Source: Bacteroidetes bacterium HGW-Bacteroidetes-5 (GTDB lineage: Bacteria > Bacteroidota > Bacteroidia > Bacteroidales > UBA932). From it: 64,000 bases of DNA. The notes below the pieces were generated by a model that was not told the DNA's origin, did not search any database, and worked only from the letters and a program-made list of their open reading frames with translations. Position 1 is the stretch's first letter; every line of letters begins with the position of its first letter. This document shows positions 49,593-59,107 of the stretch, one piece after another. The DNA is taken from assembly GCA_002842515.1 (NCBI GenBank), contig PHDC01000001.1, positions 62,001-126,000 of the forward strand, written 5' to 3'. Both the position numbers and the translations under genes were made by a program.

Positions 49593-51674
49593 ATGAAAAT
49601 TTCTAAAGAGCAGGCCAAATACAGAATCTCATTTCTAAGAGATGAGATCAATAAACATAACAGACGCTATTACATAGATAATCAGCCGTCAGTATCTGAT
49701 TTTGAGTTTGACCTCCTTATGCAGGAGCTTCAAACTCTGGAGTTAAAATTTCCACAGTTCTCGTGTGAAGAGTCACCAACAAAAAAAGTTGGAAGTGACT
49801 TAGCATTAAAATCTGAGAGGGGAACTTCAGAAAAGAGTGTAACAACCGATGCATATAGTGCTGGAGATGGAATTTCTGCTCCCAATATGTTTCGTCAAAT
49901 ACCACACAAGTACCCTATGTTATCTTTGAGTAATACTTATGATAAGGAGGAGTTGATATCTTTTAATGAGAGAGTTGAACGAGCATTAGGAGTAAAAACA
50001 GAGTATGTTTGTGAATTAAAAATTGACGGAACGGCTATCTCCCTCTCTTACCATAATTTCAGGCTAGTAAGTGCTGTAACAAGAGGAGACGGGAGCGTCG
50101 GAGATGATGTAACCGAAAATGTTAAAAAGATTGGAGCTGTTCCAACGGAAATACCAATAACCTCACCAATAGGGAATTTTGAAATACGCGGAGAGATCTT
50201 TATGCCGTGGGATTCTTTTGATCTCATTAATCAAAGAAGAGAGGCCAATGAGGAGCAACTTTTTGCAAATCCAAGAAACGCAGCGGCAGGCTCATTAAAA
50301 CTTCTTGATTCTTCGGAGGTTGCCTCAAGAGGATTAAAACTAATCCTATATAACATAATAACAGATGTGCCATTTTTCCAGAGCCATTTAGCCTCTTTAC
50401 AATGGGCTAAAGAGTGTGGTTTTCCAGTTTCTGAGCACACTTCTGTTTGCAGTAGTATTACAGATGTAATCGAGTATCTGGATAAGTGGAACCTTAAAAG
50501 GAAAGAGCTTAACTACCCTACAGATGGTGTTGTAATCAAAGTTAATAATATTGATTATCAGAATGCACTGGGCATTACTTCAAAATTTCCCAGATGGGCT
50601 ACCGCGTTTAAATTTAAAGCGGAACAGGCTCTAACCAGGTTAATCTCTATAGATTATCAGGTGGGTAGAACCGGAGCAATAACACCTGTTGCAAATTTGG
50701 AACCCGTAACCCTCTCTGGAAGTATGGTAAAGAGAGCCTCTCTTCATAACTCAGAACAGATGAAAATTCTTGATATTCATATAGGAGATATGGTTTATGT
50801 CGAGAAAGGAGGAGAGATTATCCCAAAAATCACAGGTGTAGAGATATCTCAAAGAGATAATAGTGCTAAGATTCCTCAATTTCCAGAAAATTGTCCGGAT
50901 TGTGGTACACTGCTTATTAAAGATAGTGAAGAAGCAAAGCACTTTTGTCCAAATATTGAGCAGTGTCCAACTCAGATAAAAGGAAGATTCCTTCACTTTT
51001 CCGGAAGAAAAGCTATGAATATTCTAATTGGAGAGGCGACAATTGACCAGATGTACAGGATGGGCTATCTTAAGAGACTTCCAGACCTTTATAAGATTGA
51101 TAAAGAGCAACTTCTTAAATTGGATGGATGGAAGGAGCGTTCTGCCGTGCGTTTTGCCCAGAGTCTTCAGGACTCTTTGAAAACTCCGTTTTATAAAGTT
51201 TTGTACGCATTAGGAATCAGATATGTAGGAGAGACAACAGCCAAAATTCTGGTAAACCATTTTGGGAATATAGACAATATTAGAAGAGCCTCAAAAGATG
51301 AGTTGCTATCTGTAGGTGATATTGGAGATATTGTAGCTGACTCAATATTGAACTACTTTAGTAAAGATGTAAATATTAATGTTATAGAAGAGTTTAGAGA
51401 GATAGGAGTAAAGATGAGTAATGAGAGTATTCAAAACTTGGTATCTGAGAAGTTAAAAGGTATGAGTTTTGTTGTGTCTGGGAACTTCTCCGTCTCAAGA
51501 GAAGAGCTTAAACATTTGATTGAGATAAATTCAGGAAAGAACATTAGCTCTGTATCTTCAATAACCACTTATTTAATTTCCGGTGATAGGATGGGACCTT
51601 CAAAACTAGAAAAGGCTAAAAAGTTAGGAGTTACCATTATAACTGAGGAGGAATTTTTTAAATTAATAAAATAA
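49593..51674 (+). CDS. ligA: NAD+-dependent DNA ligase
   Basis: 693 aa, slightly long for the family (about 665-680). Adenylation lysine in CELKIDGTAISL (about 150), RGDGSVGDDVTENV, EIRGEIFMPW; OB fold; zinc finger CPDCGTLL ... HFCPNIEQCPTQ; HhH repeats (GIRYVGETTAKILVNHFG); C-terminal BRCT (GMSFVVSGNFSVSREELKHLIE). An extra stretch near residues 72-95 (KSERGTSEKSVTTDAYSAG) before MLSLSNTY accounts for the length. Seals nicks in replication and repair. Confidence 0.95.
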   Translation: MKISKEQAKYRISFLRDEINKHNRRYYIDNQPSVSDFEFDLLMQELQTLELKFPQFSCEESPTKKVGSDLALKSERGTSEKSVTTDAYSAGDGISAPNMFRQIPHKYPMLSLSNTYDKEELISFNERVERALGVKTEYVCELKIDGTAISLSYHNFRLVSAVTRGDGSVGDDVTENVKKIGAVPTEIPITSPIGNFEIRGEIFMPWDSFDLINQRREANEEQLFANPRNAAAGSLKLLDSSEVASRGLKLILYNIITDVPFFQSHLASLQWAKECGFPVSEHTSVCSSITDVIEYLDKWNLKRKELNYPTDGVVIKVNNIDYQNALGITSKFPRWATAFKFKAEQALTRLISIDYQVGRTGAITPVANLEPVTLSGSMVKRASLHNSEQMKILDIHIGDMVYVEKGGEIIPKITGVEISQRDNSAKIPQFPENCPDCGTLLIKDSEEAKHFCPNIEQCPTQIKGRFLHFSGRKAMNILIGEATIDQMYRMGYLKRLPDLYKIDKEQLLKLDGWKERSAVRFAQSLQDSLKTPFYKVLYALGIRYVGETTAKILVNHFGNIDNIRRASKDELLSVGDIGDIVADSILNYFSKDVNINVIEEFREIGVKMSNESIQNLVSEKLKGMSFVVSGNFSVSREELKHLIEINSGKNISSVSSITTYLISGDRMGPSKLEKAKKLGVTIITEEEFFKLIK

Positions 51675-51730
51675 ATAACTAACTTTACATTTTATATAAT
51701 GTTTAATTAAAATTAGCTAAATATAAGTAG

Positions 51731-52906
51731 ATGAAAAAGATAGTTGTAAGCAACGGGGTATATTATATTGGCACAAACGACAGGAAAAAATCTCTTTTTG
51801 AGAACAATTGGCCCCTACCATTTGGAGTCTCCTATAATTCATATTTAATAGCAGATCAAAAAAGTGCTCTTATTGATACTCTAGAGTTTGGATCAAAAGA
51901 TGACTACCTTGATGTAATAGAGTCTATTCTTGAAGGTAGAGTTCTTGATTATTTGATAGTTAACCATATGGAGCCAGATCATTCAAGTATGATAGGCTGG
52001 ATCCAAAAAAGATACCCTTCGGTTAAAATTGTAACAAACAATAAAGCTTTCAAGATGCTTAACGCATTTTACGGTGTAACTAGTGAGTCAATATATGAGG
52101 TGAAAGATGGTGATGTGCTTGATTTAGGATTACATAAGCTCAAATTTGTGATGACTCCCTGGGTTCACTGGCCGGAGACTATGATGACCTATGATACTAC
52201 AGACGGAATTCTTTTTTCGTGTGATGCATTTGGCTCATTTGGTACCCTCGATGGAGGAATATTTGACGATGAGATTAACTTCTCTTTTTACGAAGATGAG
52301 ATGAGAAGATACTACTCAAATATTGTTGGCAAATATAGCCATATGGTACAAAAAGCTTTTGCCAAGCTATCCGGTACAGATATCAGATGTATTGCGCCAT
52401 CTCACGGTCCTATCTGGAGGAGCAATCCCTCTAAGGCAATAGAGTTGTACAATAAGTGGAGTTTGCACCAGTCCGAAGATGGCGTTGTTATTGTTTTTGC
52501 ATCTATGTACGGCAATACTGAGAGAATGGCAGACTATGTTGCCCGTTTAATCTCAGAAAAAGGGGTAAAGAATATTCGTATTTACGATGTGTCAAAAACA
52601 CACGTCTCATTTATTTTAAACGACATTTGGAAGTATAACTCTGTTATACTGGGCTCAAGTGCTTACAACTCCGGGATGCATCCTATGATGTTACACCTGT
52701 GTAATGAACTTGAAGTCCTAAATCCAAAATTTAAAAAATATGCACTCTTTGGCTCATTTAGCTGGAGCGGAGGAGGGCTGAAATCCCTTGAATCATTCGC
52801 AGCAAATATGGAGTGGACGCAGGTAGCACCTCCCGTTGAACTGATGGGGTCTCCTGATGAATCTAAGATGGCCGGATTTGCTGAAATTGCATCAAACATT
52901 ATTTGA
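51731..52906 (+). CDS. Flavodiiron protein (FprA/A-type flavoprotein)
   Basis: 391 aa. N-terminal metallo-beta-lactamase-like diiron domain with HMEPDHSS (H-x-E-x-D-H, about 78-85), WVHWPETM, SCDAFGSFG and APSHGPIWR. C-terminal flavodoxin domain from about 253 (VIVFASMYGNTERMADYVA) binds FMN. Reduces O2 to water or NO to N2O, protecting anaerobes from oxygen and nitrosative stress. Standard two-domain form without a rubredoxin tail. Followed at 49 bp by a thioesterase. Confidence 0.92.
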   Translation: MKKIVVSNGVYYIGTNDRKKSLFENNWPLPFGVSYNSYLIADQKSALIDTLEFGSKDDYLDVIESILEGRVLDYLIVNHMEPDHSSMIGWIQKRYPSVKIVTNNKAFKMLNAFYGVTSESIYEVKDGDVLDLGLHKLKFVMTPWVHWPETMMTYDTTDGILFSCDAFGSFGTLDGGIFDDEINFSFYEDEMRRYYSNIVGKYSHMVQKAFAKLSGTDIRCIAPSHGPIWRSNPSKAIELYNKWSLHQSEDGVVIVFASMYGNTERMADYVARLISEKGVKNIRIYDVSKTHVSFILNDIWKYNSVILGSSAYNSGMHPMMLHLCNELEVLNPKFKKYALFGSFSWSGGGLKSLESFAANMEWTQVAPPVELMGSPDESKMAGFAEIASNII

Positions 52907-52955
52907 ATGCAGGTGTAAAATTTTCTGACTTCGTAATATTTTAAAAAAATGTAGT

Positions 52956-53327
52956 ATGGAGATTGGCAAAAAACTGATAATTGAAAAGCTGGTAACGGAG
53001 AGTGACACAGCTGCTTATTATGGCTCCGGTCTACTTCACGTATTTGCTACTCCCGGGATGATAGCACTTATGGAAAAATCTGCACACCTATTGGCTAAAT
53101 TTTCTCTTCCGGAAAATCAGGACACTGTAGGTATTGAGGTCAATGTAAAACATATAAGGGCAACTCCTCTCGGTGCAAAGGTTTATGCAGAGGCCGAACT
53201 CGTTGAAATTGACGGGAAAAAACTAACTTTTAAAGTTATGGCCTTTGATGATTCAGGAGAGATAGGCAGCGGAACTCACATCAGATATATTATTAACCCT
53301 TCCAAATATATGGGGAAGTTCTCTTGA
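52956..53327 (+). CDS. Hotdog-fold thioesterase (FlK-like)
   Basis: 123 aa. The opening TESDTAAYYGSGLLHVFATPGMIALMEKSA matches the fluoroacetyl-CoA thioesterase-like branch of hotdog proteins, and GTHIRYIIN supplies the conserved His. Hydrolyses an acyl-CoA in the cytosol; substrate unknown. Its TGA overlaps the TTG start of yihY, suggesting coupled translation. Confidence 0.8.
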   Translation: MEIGKKLIIEKLVTESDTAAYYGSGLLHVFATPGMIALMEKSAHLLAKFSLPENQDTVGIEVNVKHIRATPLGAKVYAEAELVEIDGKKLTFKVMAFDDSGEIGSGTHIRYIINPSKYMGKFS

Positions 53328-54253
53328 AGAAGTATGAAAAGATAGCACACACTTATCAGAGGGTGTTAAAGTTCCTGATTACAGATATCTGGCACCTTGA
53401 TATGTCTGAGCTGAGCATTTTGCGGGCCCGGATGGTTAAGTATTTGAAAGTCTTAATAATCACAATAAAAGGGTTTTCTAACGACAAAATTGACCTTCAG
53501 GCAACATCGTTAAGCTTTTTCTCCGCAATGTCCGTAGTCCCTTTTGTATCATTGATGTTTGCCATTACCAATGGTTTTGGAATAGGAAAAAAGCTGGAGG
53601 AGTTACTTTATAAATACTTTGAAGGAAATGAAGATATAATATCATACATTGTCACTTTTGCCAATAATATCATATCCACAAGCCAGAATGGCGTGTTTGG
53701 GATATTAAGTTTTATTTTTTTATTATCCACAGTAGTTTTTTTAATGCTCAGCATAGAGAAATCATTTAATGGGATATGGAAGATATCCTCAGGCAGATCT
53801 TTAAGAAAAAGGATGGCATATTATTTTTTGCTCTTGTTTGTCTCCCCTTTGATTATTTTTATTTTTCTTACTATGGGGCTACTTTACTCAAATGCACTGC
53901 AATCTCTTGGCCTTGAGATAGACCGTTTCATTCCGGTCACCTCAATTTTCACTTGGATTGTCTCATATGTGTTTGTAACAGGGGTTTTTACTTTAATGTA
54001 CAAATTTATTCCTAATACAAAAGTTAAACTGTCCGCTGCATTTAATAGTGCCTTAATTCTTGCCTTTGCATTTATTGTGGTACAATTTTTCTATTTAGAG
54101 ACACAATTGCTGGTCTCAGGGTTGAGTGCAGTATATGGAGTTTTTGCCGCAATACCGCTTTTTCTTGTATGGATGAACATTAGTTGGACAGTTATACTCT
54201 TTGGTGCAGAGCTTTCTCACGCATTTCAGAATGTAGATAACTATAAATATTAA
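53324..54253 (+). CDS. YihY/BrkB-family membrane protein
   Basis: 309 aa, six predicted membrane segments. Family markers: LQATSLSFFSAMSVVPFVSLMFAI (about 55-78), SFNGIWKI, LMYKFIPNTKVKLSAAFNSALI, and the last-helix LVWMNISWTVILFGAELSHAFQN. Function of the family is not settled; it was once misnamed ribonuclease BN. The start is TTG within the thioesterase stop. An ATG at 53402 would lose the FLITDIWHL segment that homologues keep, so TTG (or the internal GTG) is preferred. Confidence 0.85.
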   Translation: MKKYEKIAHTYQRVLKFLITDIWHLDMSELSILRARMVKYLKVLIITIKGFSNDKIDLQATSLSFFSAMSVVPFVSLMFAITNGFGIGKKLEELLYKYFEGNEDIISYIVTFANNIISTSQNGVFGILSFIFLLSTVVFLMLSIEKSFNGIWKISSGRSLRKRMAYYFLLLFVSPLIIFIFLTMGLLYSNALQSLGLEIDRFIPVTSIFTWIVSYVFVTGVFTLMYKFIPNTKVKLSAAFNSALILAFAFIVVQFFYLETQLLVSGLSAVYGVFAAIPLFLVWMNISWTVILFGAELSHAFQNVDNYKY

Positions 54254-54325
54254 ATATTAGCTTAACTTACACAGATGTTAAAGTCGGACAGTGGGGGAAA
54301 AAGGGAAATGCTTTACTAGAGTACT

Positions 54326-56656
54326 ATGTTTACAGAAAAGGATAATCAGTTAATAGATAAAGAATTTGAGATTCTAAGGCTAGCAAGTTTAAAGAGGTGT
54401 GCAAACCAGGGTGAGTATGAGATCGTACTTAAAGCTTTCGAATTTGCAAAAGCGGCTCATAATGGAGTTCGAAGAAGATCCGGAGAGCCATATATACTAC
54501 ATCCTATTTCTGTAGCACAAATTGTAGTTCAAGAGATTGGGCTTGGATATAAATCCATTGTATCTGCTTTAATACACGATGTTGTAGAGGACACAGAGTA
54601 TACAATAGAGGACATTGAAAGGCTGTTTGGACCTAAAATTGCGTCACTTGTTGATGGTCTTACAAAAATAAAAAGTGCTTTTGATTCAAAGACTTCAGGT
54701 CAGGCAGAGAACTTCAAAAGAATCCTTTTGACTCTTAATGATGATGTTAGGGTAATTCTAATTAAGCTTGCAGACAGACTCCATAATATGCGAACTCTGG
54801 ACTTTATTCCGGAGTATAAAAAGTCAAAGATTTTAAGTGAGACAATGTATATTTTTATACCGCTGGCTCACAGATTGGGTCTCTACAGTATAAAATCTGA
54901 ATTTGAGAATATTTGGCTATATCATACAATACCCTCTGAATACGAAAACATTCAGTCTCGGATTGCAAAAACAGTTGCCGAGAGAGGTTGTGCAATGGAT
55001 GAGTTCATTGAACCAATAGCCGAGAGTCTTAAGCAGGCAGGATATAAGTTCAACATAACCAAAAGAACCAAAACCCCCTACTCTATCTGGAGAAAGATGG
55101 AGACTAAGTCAATCCCGTTTGAACAGATATATGATTTATACGCTGTGAGGATAATCTTTGATTCAAAAGACGATCAACCGGAGAGGATTCAGTGTTGGCA
55201 TATATATTCACTCATTACAGAACTCTATTTATCAAAGACTGACCGAATAAGAGACTGGGTGAGTACTCCCAAAATAAATGGATATGAAGCCCTTCACTGC
55301 ACAGTTATGGGTCCTCAGGGTAATTGGGTAGAGATCCAGATTAGGTCAAGCCGGATGAATGAACTTGCAGAGAGAGGTGTTGCAGCTCACTGGAGTTACA
55401 AAGGTGTGGGCTCTCCCAGTGAGAATGATATGGACAAATGGCTTAATATGGTTCGCGAAGTGCTTGAAAATCCGGATTCCAATGCACTTGAATTTCTGGA
55501 CCGCTTCCACTCAGACCTTCTCTCCTCCGAAATTTATGTTTTCACTCCCAAAGGAGAGTCTAAAACCTTGACTAAAGGATCTACAGCGCTTGATTTAGCA
55601 TATTCAATACACTCAGAGATAGGTAGCAAAGCAATTGCAGCCAAGGCAAATTTCAAACTTGTCCCTCTCTCATACGAACTTAGAAACGGCGATCAGATTG
55701 AAATAATTACTGCAGAACTCCAGAAGCCACAAAGAGAGTGGCTGGATTTCGTAAAAACGCCTAAAGCAAAAGGGTTTATAATGGATGCCCTTAAATCTGA
55801 AATTAAGGACCACCTAAAGCAGGGGCAATCTATCCTTGACGAAAAACTCATCGGATTTGGAATTAAACCTCAGGCCAGAGTATACAGGAAACTTACAGCT
55901 GCCTACGGATTAAATAACAGAGAGGAGCTATTTAGTAAGGTGGGTGCGGGGATTGTGGACCTGTCAGATCTTTCAAAGATGCTTAAGAAAAATTCTAAAA
56001 GTAAATTTGTGAGATACTGGAATATTCAGTTCTCTAAAATTACCGGAGGAGAGGTAAGTGACTCTGATTCTGATGAAGAGTACACAGATGAGAGCGACGA
56101 AACTGATAACGATAATTATGAAAACTTAAAGAGTGAATCATCAGAAAATGAATCACCTTCTGCTCCCGTTAAATCTCATATAGACAAAAGAAAAGATTTT
56201 CTGCTTAAAGAGAATCCTTTGGAAAAAACCCTTTCATACAATGTTGCCCGTTGTTGTAAACCTATCCCTGGAGACAAGGTAATCGGCTTCATCGATGACA
56301 ACGACGAAGTAGTAGTGCATAAGAGCAGTTGTCCGGAAGCAATTCAACAGGCAGCAAGGTATGGTGAAAGGATAGTAAAGGCAAAATGGAGCAAACACAC
56401 AGTGCTCTCGTTTCTGGCCAGAATAAGTATGAGAGGAATTGACAGAATAGGAATTCTGAATGAGTTAACTCAATATATTACTTTGGTTCTGAGCGTCAAT
56501 ATTCGTAAAATATTTATTGAAACCCACGACGGAATTTTTGAGGGTTATATAGATTTATATGTTCACAGTACAGAAGATCTGGATAAACTCATCAAACAGA
56601 TATCCCACGTAAAGGGAGTTGAAAGCGTAATTCGTACAGAGATAAAAGAAGATTAA
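54326..56656 (+). CDS. Bifunctional (p)ppGpp synthetase/hydrolase, RelA/SpoT
   Basis: 776 aa. HD hydrolase domain (HPISVAQIV, ALIHDVVEDTEYT with His-Asp near residue 90, ADRLHNMRTL), synthetase domain (TPYSIWRKM, YDLYAVRIIF, TPKINGYEALH), TGS domain (EIYVFTPKGESKTL), a Cys-containing zinc-finger-like part (VARCCKPIPGDKVIGF) and C-terminal ACT (ISMRGIDRIGILNELTQYI). Both catalytic motifs look intact. A strongly acidic Ser/Asp/Glu linker at about 578-618 is longer than usual. Controls the stringent response. First gene of a run that ends with ispG (gaps 10, 17 and 3 bp). Confidence 0.93.
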   Translation: MFTEKDNQLIDKEFEILRLASLKRCANQGEYEIVLKAFEFAKAAHNGVRRRSGEPYILHPISVAQIVVQEIGLGYKSIVSALIHDVVEDTEYTIEDIERLFGPKIASLVDGLTKIKSAFDSKTSGQAENFKRILLTLNDDVRVILIKLADRLHNMRTLDFIPEYKKSKILSETMYIFIPLAHRLGLYSIKSEFENIWLYHTIPSEYENIQSRIAKTVAERGCAMDEFIEPIAESLKQAGYKFNITKRTKTPYSIWRKMETKSIPFEQIYDLYAVRIIFDSKDDQPERIQCWHIYSLITELYLSKTDRIRDWVSTPKINGYEALHCTVMGPQGNWVEIQIRSSRMNELAERGVAAHWSYKGVGSPSENDMDKWLNMVREVLENPDSNALEFLDRFHSDLLSSEIYVFTPKGESKTLTKGSTALDLAYSIHSEIGSKAIAAKANFKLVPLSYELRNGDQIEIITAELQKPQREWLDFVKTPKAKGFIMDALKSEIKDHLKQGQSILDEKLIGFGIKPQARVYRKLTAAYGLNNREELFSKVGAGIVDLSDLSKMLKKNSKSKFVRYWNIQFSKITGGEVSDSDSDEEYTDESDETDNDNYENLKSESSENESPSAPVKSHIDKRKDFLLKENPLEKTLSYNVARCCKPIPGDKVIGFIDDNDEVVVHKSSCPEAIQQAARYGERIVKAKWSKHTVLSFLARISMRGIDRIGILNELTQYITLVLSVNIRKIFIETHDGIFEGYIDLYVHSTEDLDKLIKQISHVKGVESVIRTEIKED

Positions 56657-56666
56657 AAACTAACAG

Positions 56667-58475
56667 ATGAAGTTCTACAACCTAATTTACGCATTTGTAA
56701 TAGTCATAATAGCCTATCTGCTCGGCTCTTGCGCAAATACTACCACCCCTCCGATGGGTGGCGCAAAAGATACAATTCCTCCTTCATTGATTAAAGTTTT
56801 TCCAGATTCTGGATCTGTAAACTATCCTTTAAAAGGTGGTCAAATAGAACTTCGGTTTAATGAGTATGTGGTTTTGAAAGAGCCTCAAAAATCAATTTTT
56901 CTCTCACCACCACTTAACAAAAGGGTTGAGGCAAAAATTAAAGGTAAAAGTATTCTGATTACATTTCCTTCACAGCTTGATTCCGGAGTTACCTACACAC
57001 TGAATTTCGGAAAATCTATTGTGGATAATAATGAGGGAAATCAATTCAGCTCCTATGTATATCCTTTCTCTACAGGGAGTTACTTAGACTCAATGATGTG
57101 CTCAGGAACAATATTTAATGCTGCCACACTTTTACCAAAAGAGGATATCTCTGTTGCGTTTTATAAAGATATCTCAGATTCAGTTCTATATAATAAATTT
57201 CCCTCTGCATTTTCTAAAAGTGATAAGTTCGGTTACTTTGTGGTGAGAAATTTAGAACCCGGACCATATAAAGTTTATGCATTTAACGATATCAATAGCA
57301 ACAACAAGTATGATCCTGAAAACGAAGAGGTTGCTTTTTTAGATAGTCTGTTTATCCCTGGCGTTGTTCTTAGAAAAAACAGATCAGAACTTATCCACGT
57401 AGATGAGAAAGATACGCTGACCGCACTTGGAAGGCCAAGTGAGATTAACCTCTATTTATTCCGGGAAGATCCTGCAAAACAGTTTATTAAAGAGAGCAAA
57501 CGACTTCAAGCAAAATTGATTTATGTAAAATTCTCTGCACCCGATGCAGATCTGTTTTCAGTTAAACTACGAGGAGTTGACACTACATTTTTACTGAAGG
57601 AGTTTAACCAGAGAAGAGATAGCTTGTTGATTTGGCTGATGGATACAACCAAGAGTTATACAGACTCTCTCTATCTAACAATTGGCTATCTCAAGAGTGA
57701 TTCACTGAACAACCTTTCTCCTTTTAGTGAAGATTTCCGCCTCGCTGCACCAAAACCTGCAAAGGTTGACAATAGTGAAACTCTGGAGAGAGGCAAGCCT
57801 ACAAAAGAGCGGCAGAAAAGGTCAAATCTTATCGATTTTGAAATATTGGCAGAACCGGCTCTTTTTGAACAGCAGGGATTTATTATAAATTTTCCTGCTC
57901 CAATTGTTAAAATTGAGAAGGACTCAATTGAAGTAAAATTCAAAACTCCCAAAGGAGAGACAGGTAATCTAAGTTACTCAATATTAAAAGATTCTCTCTT
58001 TAGCAGATTGCTTAAGGTAATACCGTCGGGTAGAATTTTGCCTGGATACGAATATTCTCTAAAACTAAAGGATAACGCTTTTAAAGATATTTATAAATTT
58101 ACTAACGACTCAATCGTAAAAACCATCTCGCTCCCTTCGGATGATAAATTATCTAAGTTAGTCTTGGATTTGTCTGGAGTTGACGGCTCTTATATTGTAG
58201 AACTTACAAACATTACACGAGACAAAGTATACCGAAGTTACAAGATAACTCGAGACGGAAAGCTAAACTTTCCATACCTTCAACCCGGTAAGTATTCAGT
58301 TAAAATTACTCAAGATCTTAACGGCAATGGAATAATTGATACTGGTAGTATATTAGACAAAAGACAACCCGAAAAAGTCAGGTTGTTTACCCTATCAAAT
58401 GGTTCATCAATAATTACGATACCCGAGTCTGCCGAGCTTAATCAAAACATTAATCTTCAAACAATATTCAACTGA
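56667..58475 (+). CDS. Ig-like domain surface lipoprotein
   Basis: 602 aa. Lipobox LLGSC followed by ANTTTPPMGGAKDTIPPSLIKVFPDSG, the typical N-terminus of Bacteroidota lipoproteins with an SbsA-type Ig-like domain (about 40-135: FNEYVVLKEPQKSIFLSPPL). The middle part has a prealbumin-like segment (KVYAFNDINSNNKYDPENEE, repeated as KITQDLNGNGIIDTG near the end) resembling Ca-binding D-x-N-x-N loops. Structural or surface role; no enzyme motif seen. Lies in the relA-to-ispG run. Confidence 0.65.
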   Translation: MKFYNLIYAFVIVIIAYLLGSCANTTTPPMGGAKDTIPPSLIKVFPDSGSVNYPLKGGQIELRFNEYVVLKEPQKSIFLSPPLNKRVEAKIKGKSILITFPSQLDSGVTYTLNFGKSIVDNNEGNQFSSYVYPFSTGSYLDSMMCSGTIFNAATLLPKEDISVAFYKDISDSVLYNKFPSAFSKSDKFGYFVVRNLEPGPYKVYAFNDINSNNKYDPENEEVAFLDSLFIPGVVLRKNRSELIHVDEKDTLTALGRPSEINLYLFREDPAKQFIKESKRLQAKLIYVKFSAPDADLFSVKLRGVDTTFLLKEFNQRRDSLLIWLMDTTKSYTDSLYLTIGYLKSDSLNNLSPFSEDFRLAAPKPAKVDNSETLERGKPTKERQKRSNLIDFEILAEPALFEQQGFIINFPAPIVKIEKDSIEVKFKTPKGETGNLSYSILKDSLFSRLLKVIPSGRILPGYEYSLKLKDNAFKDIYKFTNDSIVKTISLPSDDKLSKLVLDLSGVDGSYIVELTNITRDKVYRSYKITRDGKLNFPYLQPGKYSVKITQDLNGNGIIDTGSILDKRQPEKVRLFTLSNGSSIITIPESAELNQNINLQTIFN

Positions 58476-58492
58476 TTAAAAAATATTGACCT

Positions 58493-59104
58493 GTGAAAAA
58501 AATCCTATTGATTGCTCTGTTAATTACATTGGTATGCAGTGTTTATGCCCAAAAAAGAGAACACCTTGTAGGAGTCAGGGCCGGGTATAATATCAGCTCT
58601 ATGGACACTAGGCCGGATCTTGGTGCAAAAGGTATTACCACATATCAAAATTTCTCTCTTATATATACTCTCTATCACGATCTTTGGGGAACGATAAATC
58701 TTTTCGGCTTTCAGGCAGGAATTTCGAAAAGTGAACAAGGCTATAAGCTTGGCGAAGATATTTATCGTTACGATGTTATAACTATACCACTAATCTCTCA
58801 GTTTCATTTTGATTTTTGGAAGATGCGACTTTTAATTAATGCAGGTGGTTTCACAGGATACAGAATCAATAAAATAAATGCAGACGGCTCCGGATTTGAT
58901 GAATTTGACAATCGGTTTGACTCTGGTTTTATCGCCGGAGGCGGGTTGGCCTTTATCTTAAAACCTTTTGAAATTCATCTGGAGGGAAATTACAACTACT
59001 CTCTCTCCTACCTGCACAATCCTAAAAAATATAGTGAAACTGACTACCTGTTTACATATCCACACCAGCTCATTTTTAGTCTTACTCTTAATTTCCACTT
59101 ATAG
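58493..59104 (+). CDS. Small outer-membrane beta-barrel (PorT-like family)
   Basis: 203 aa, GTG start, signal peptide (KKILLIALLITLVCSVYAQ). Mature part opens REHLVGVRAGYNISSM, the usual opening of eight-stranded PorT/OmpA-like barrels in Bacteroidota, and ends in HQLIFSLTLNFHL. PorT proper belongs to type IX secretion; this family is broad, and no other T9SS gene lies nearby, so that role is not claimed. Confidence 0.65.
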   Translation: MKKILLIALLITLVCSVYAQKREHLVGVRAGYNISSMDTRPDLGAKGITTYQNFSLIYTLYHDLWGTINLFGFQAGISKSEQGYKLGEDIYRYDVITIPLISQFHFDFWKMRLLINAGGFTGYRINKINADGSGFDEFDNRFDSGFIAGGGLAFILKPFEIHLEGNYNYSLSYLHNPKKYSETDYLFTYPHQLIFSLTLNFHL

Positions 59105-59107
59105 GTA

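Noticed and set aside
58493-59104. True type IX secretion PorT
   Set aside because: Only general small-barrel features are seen and no other T9SS gene is in the window.
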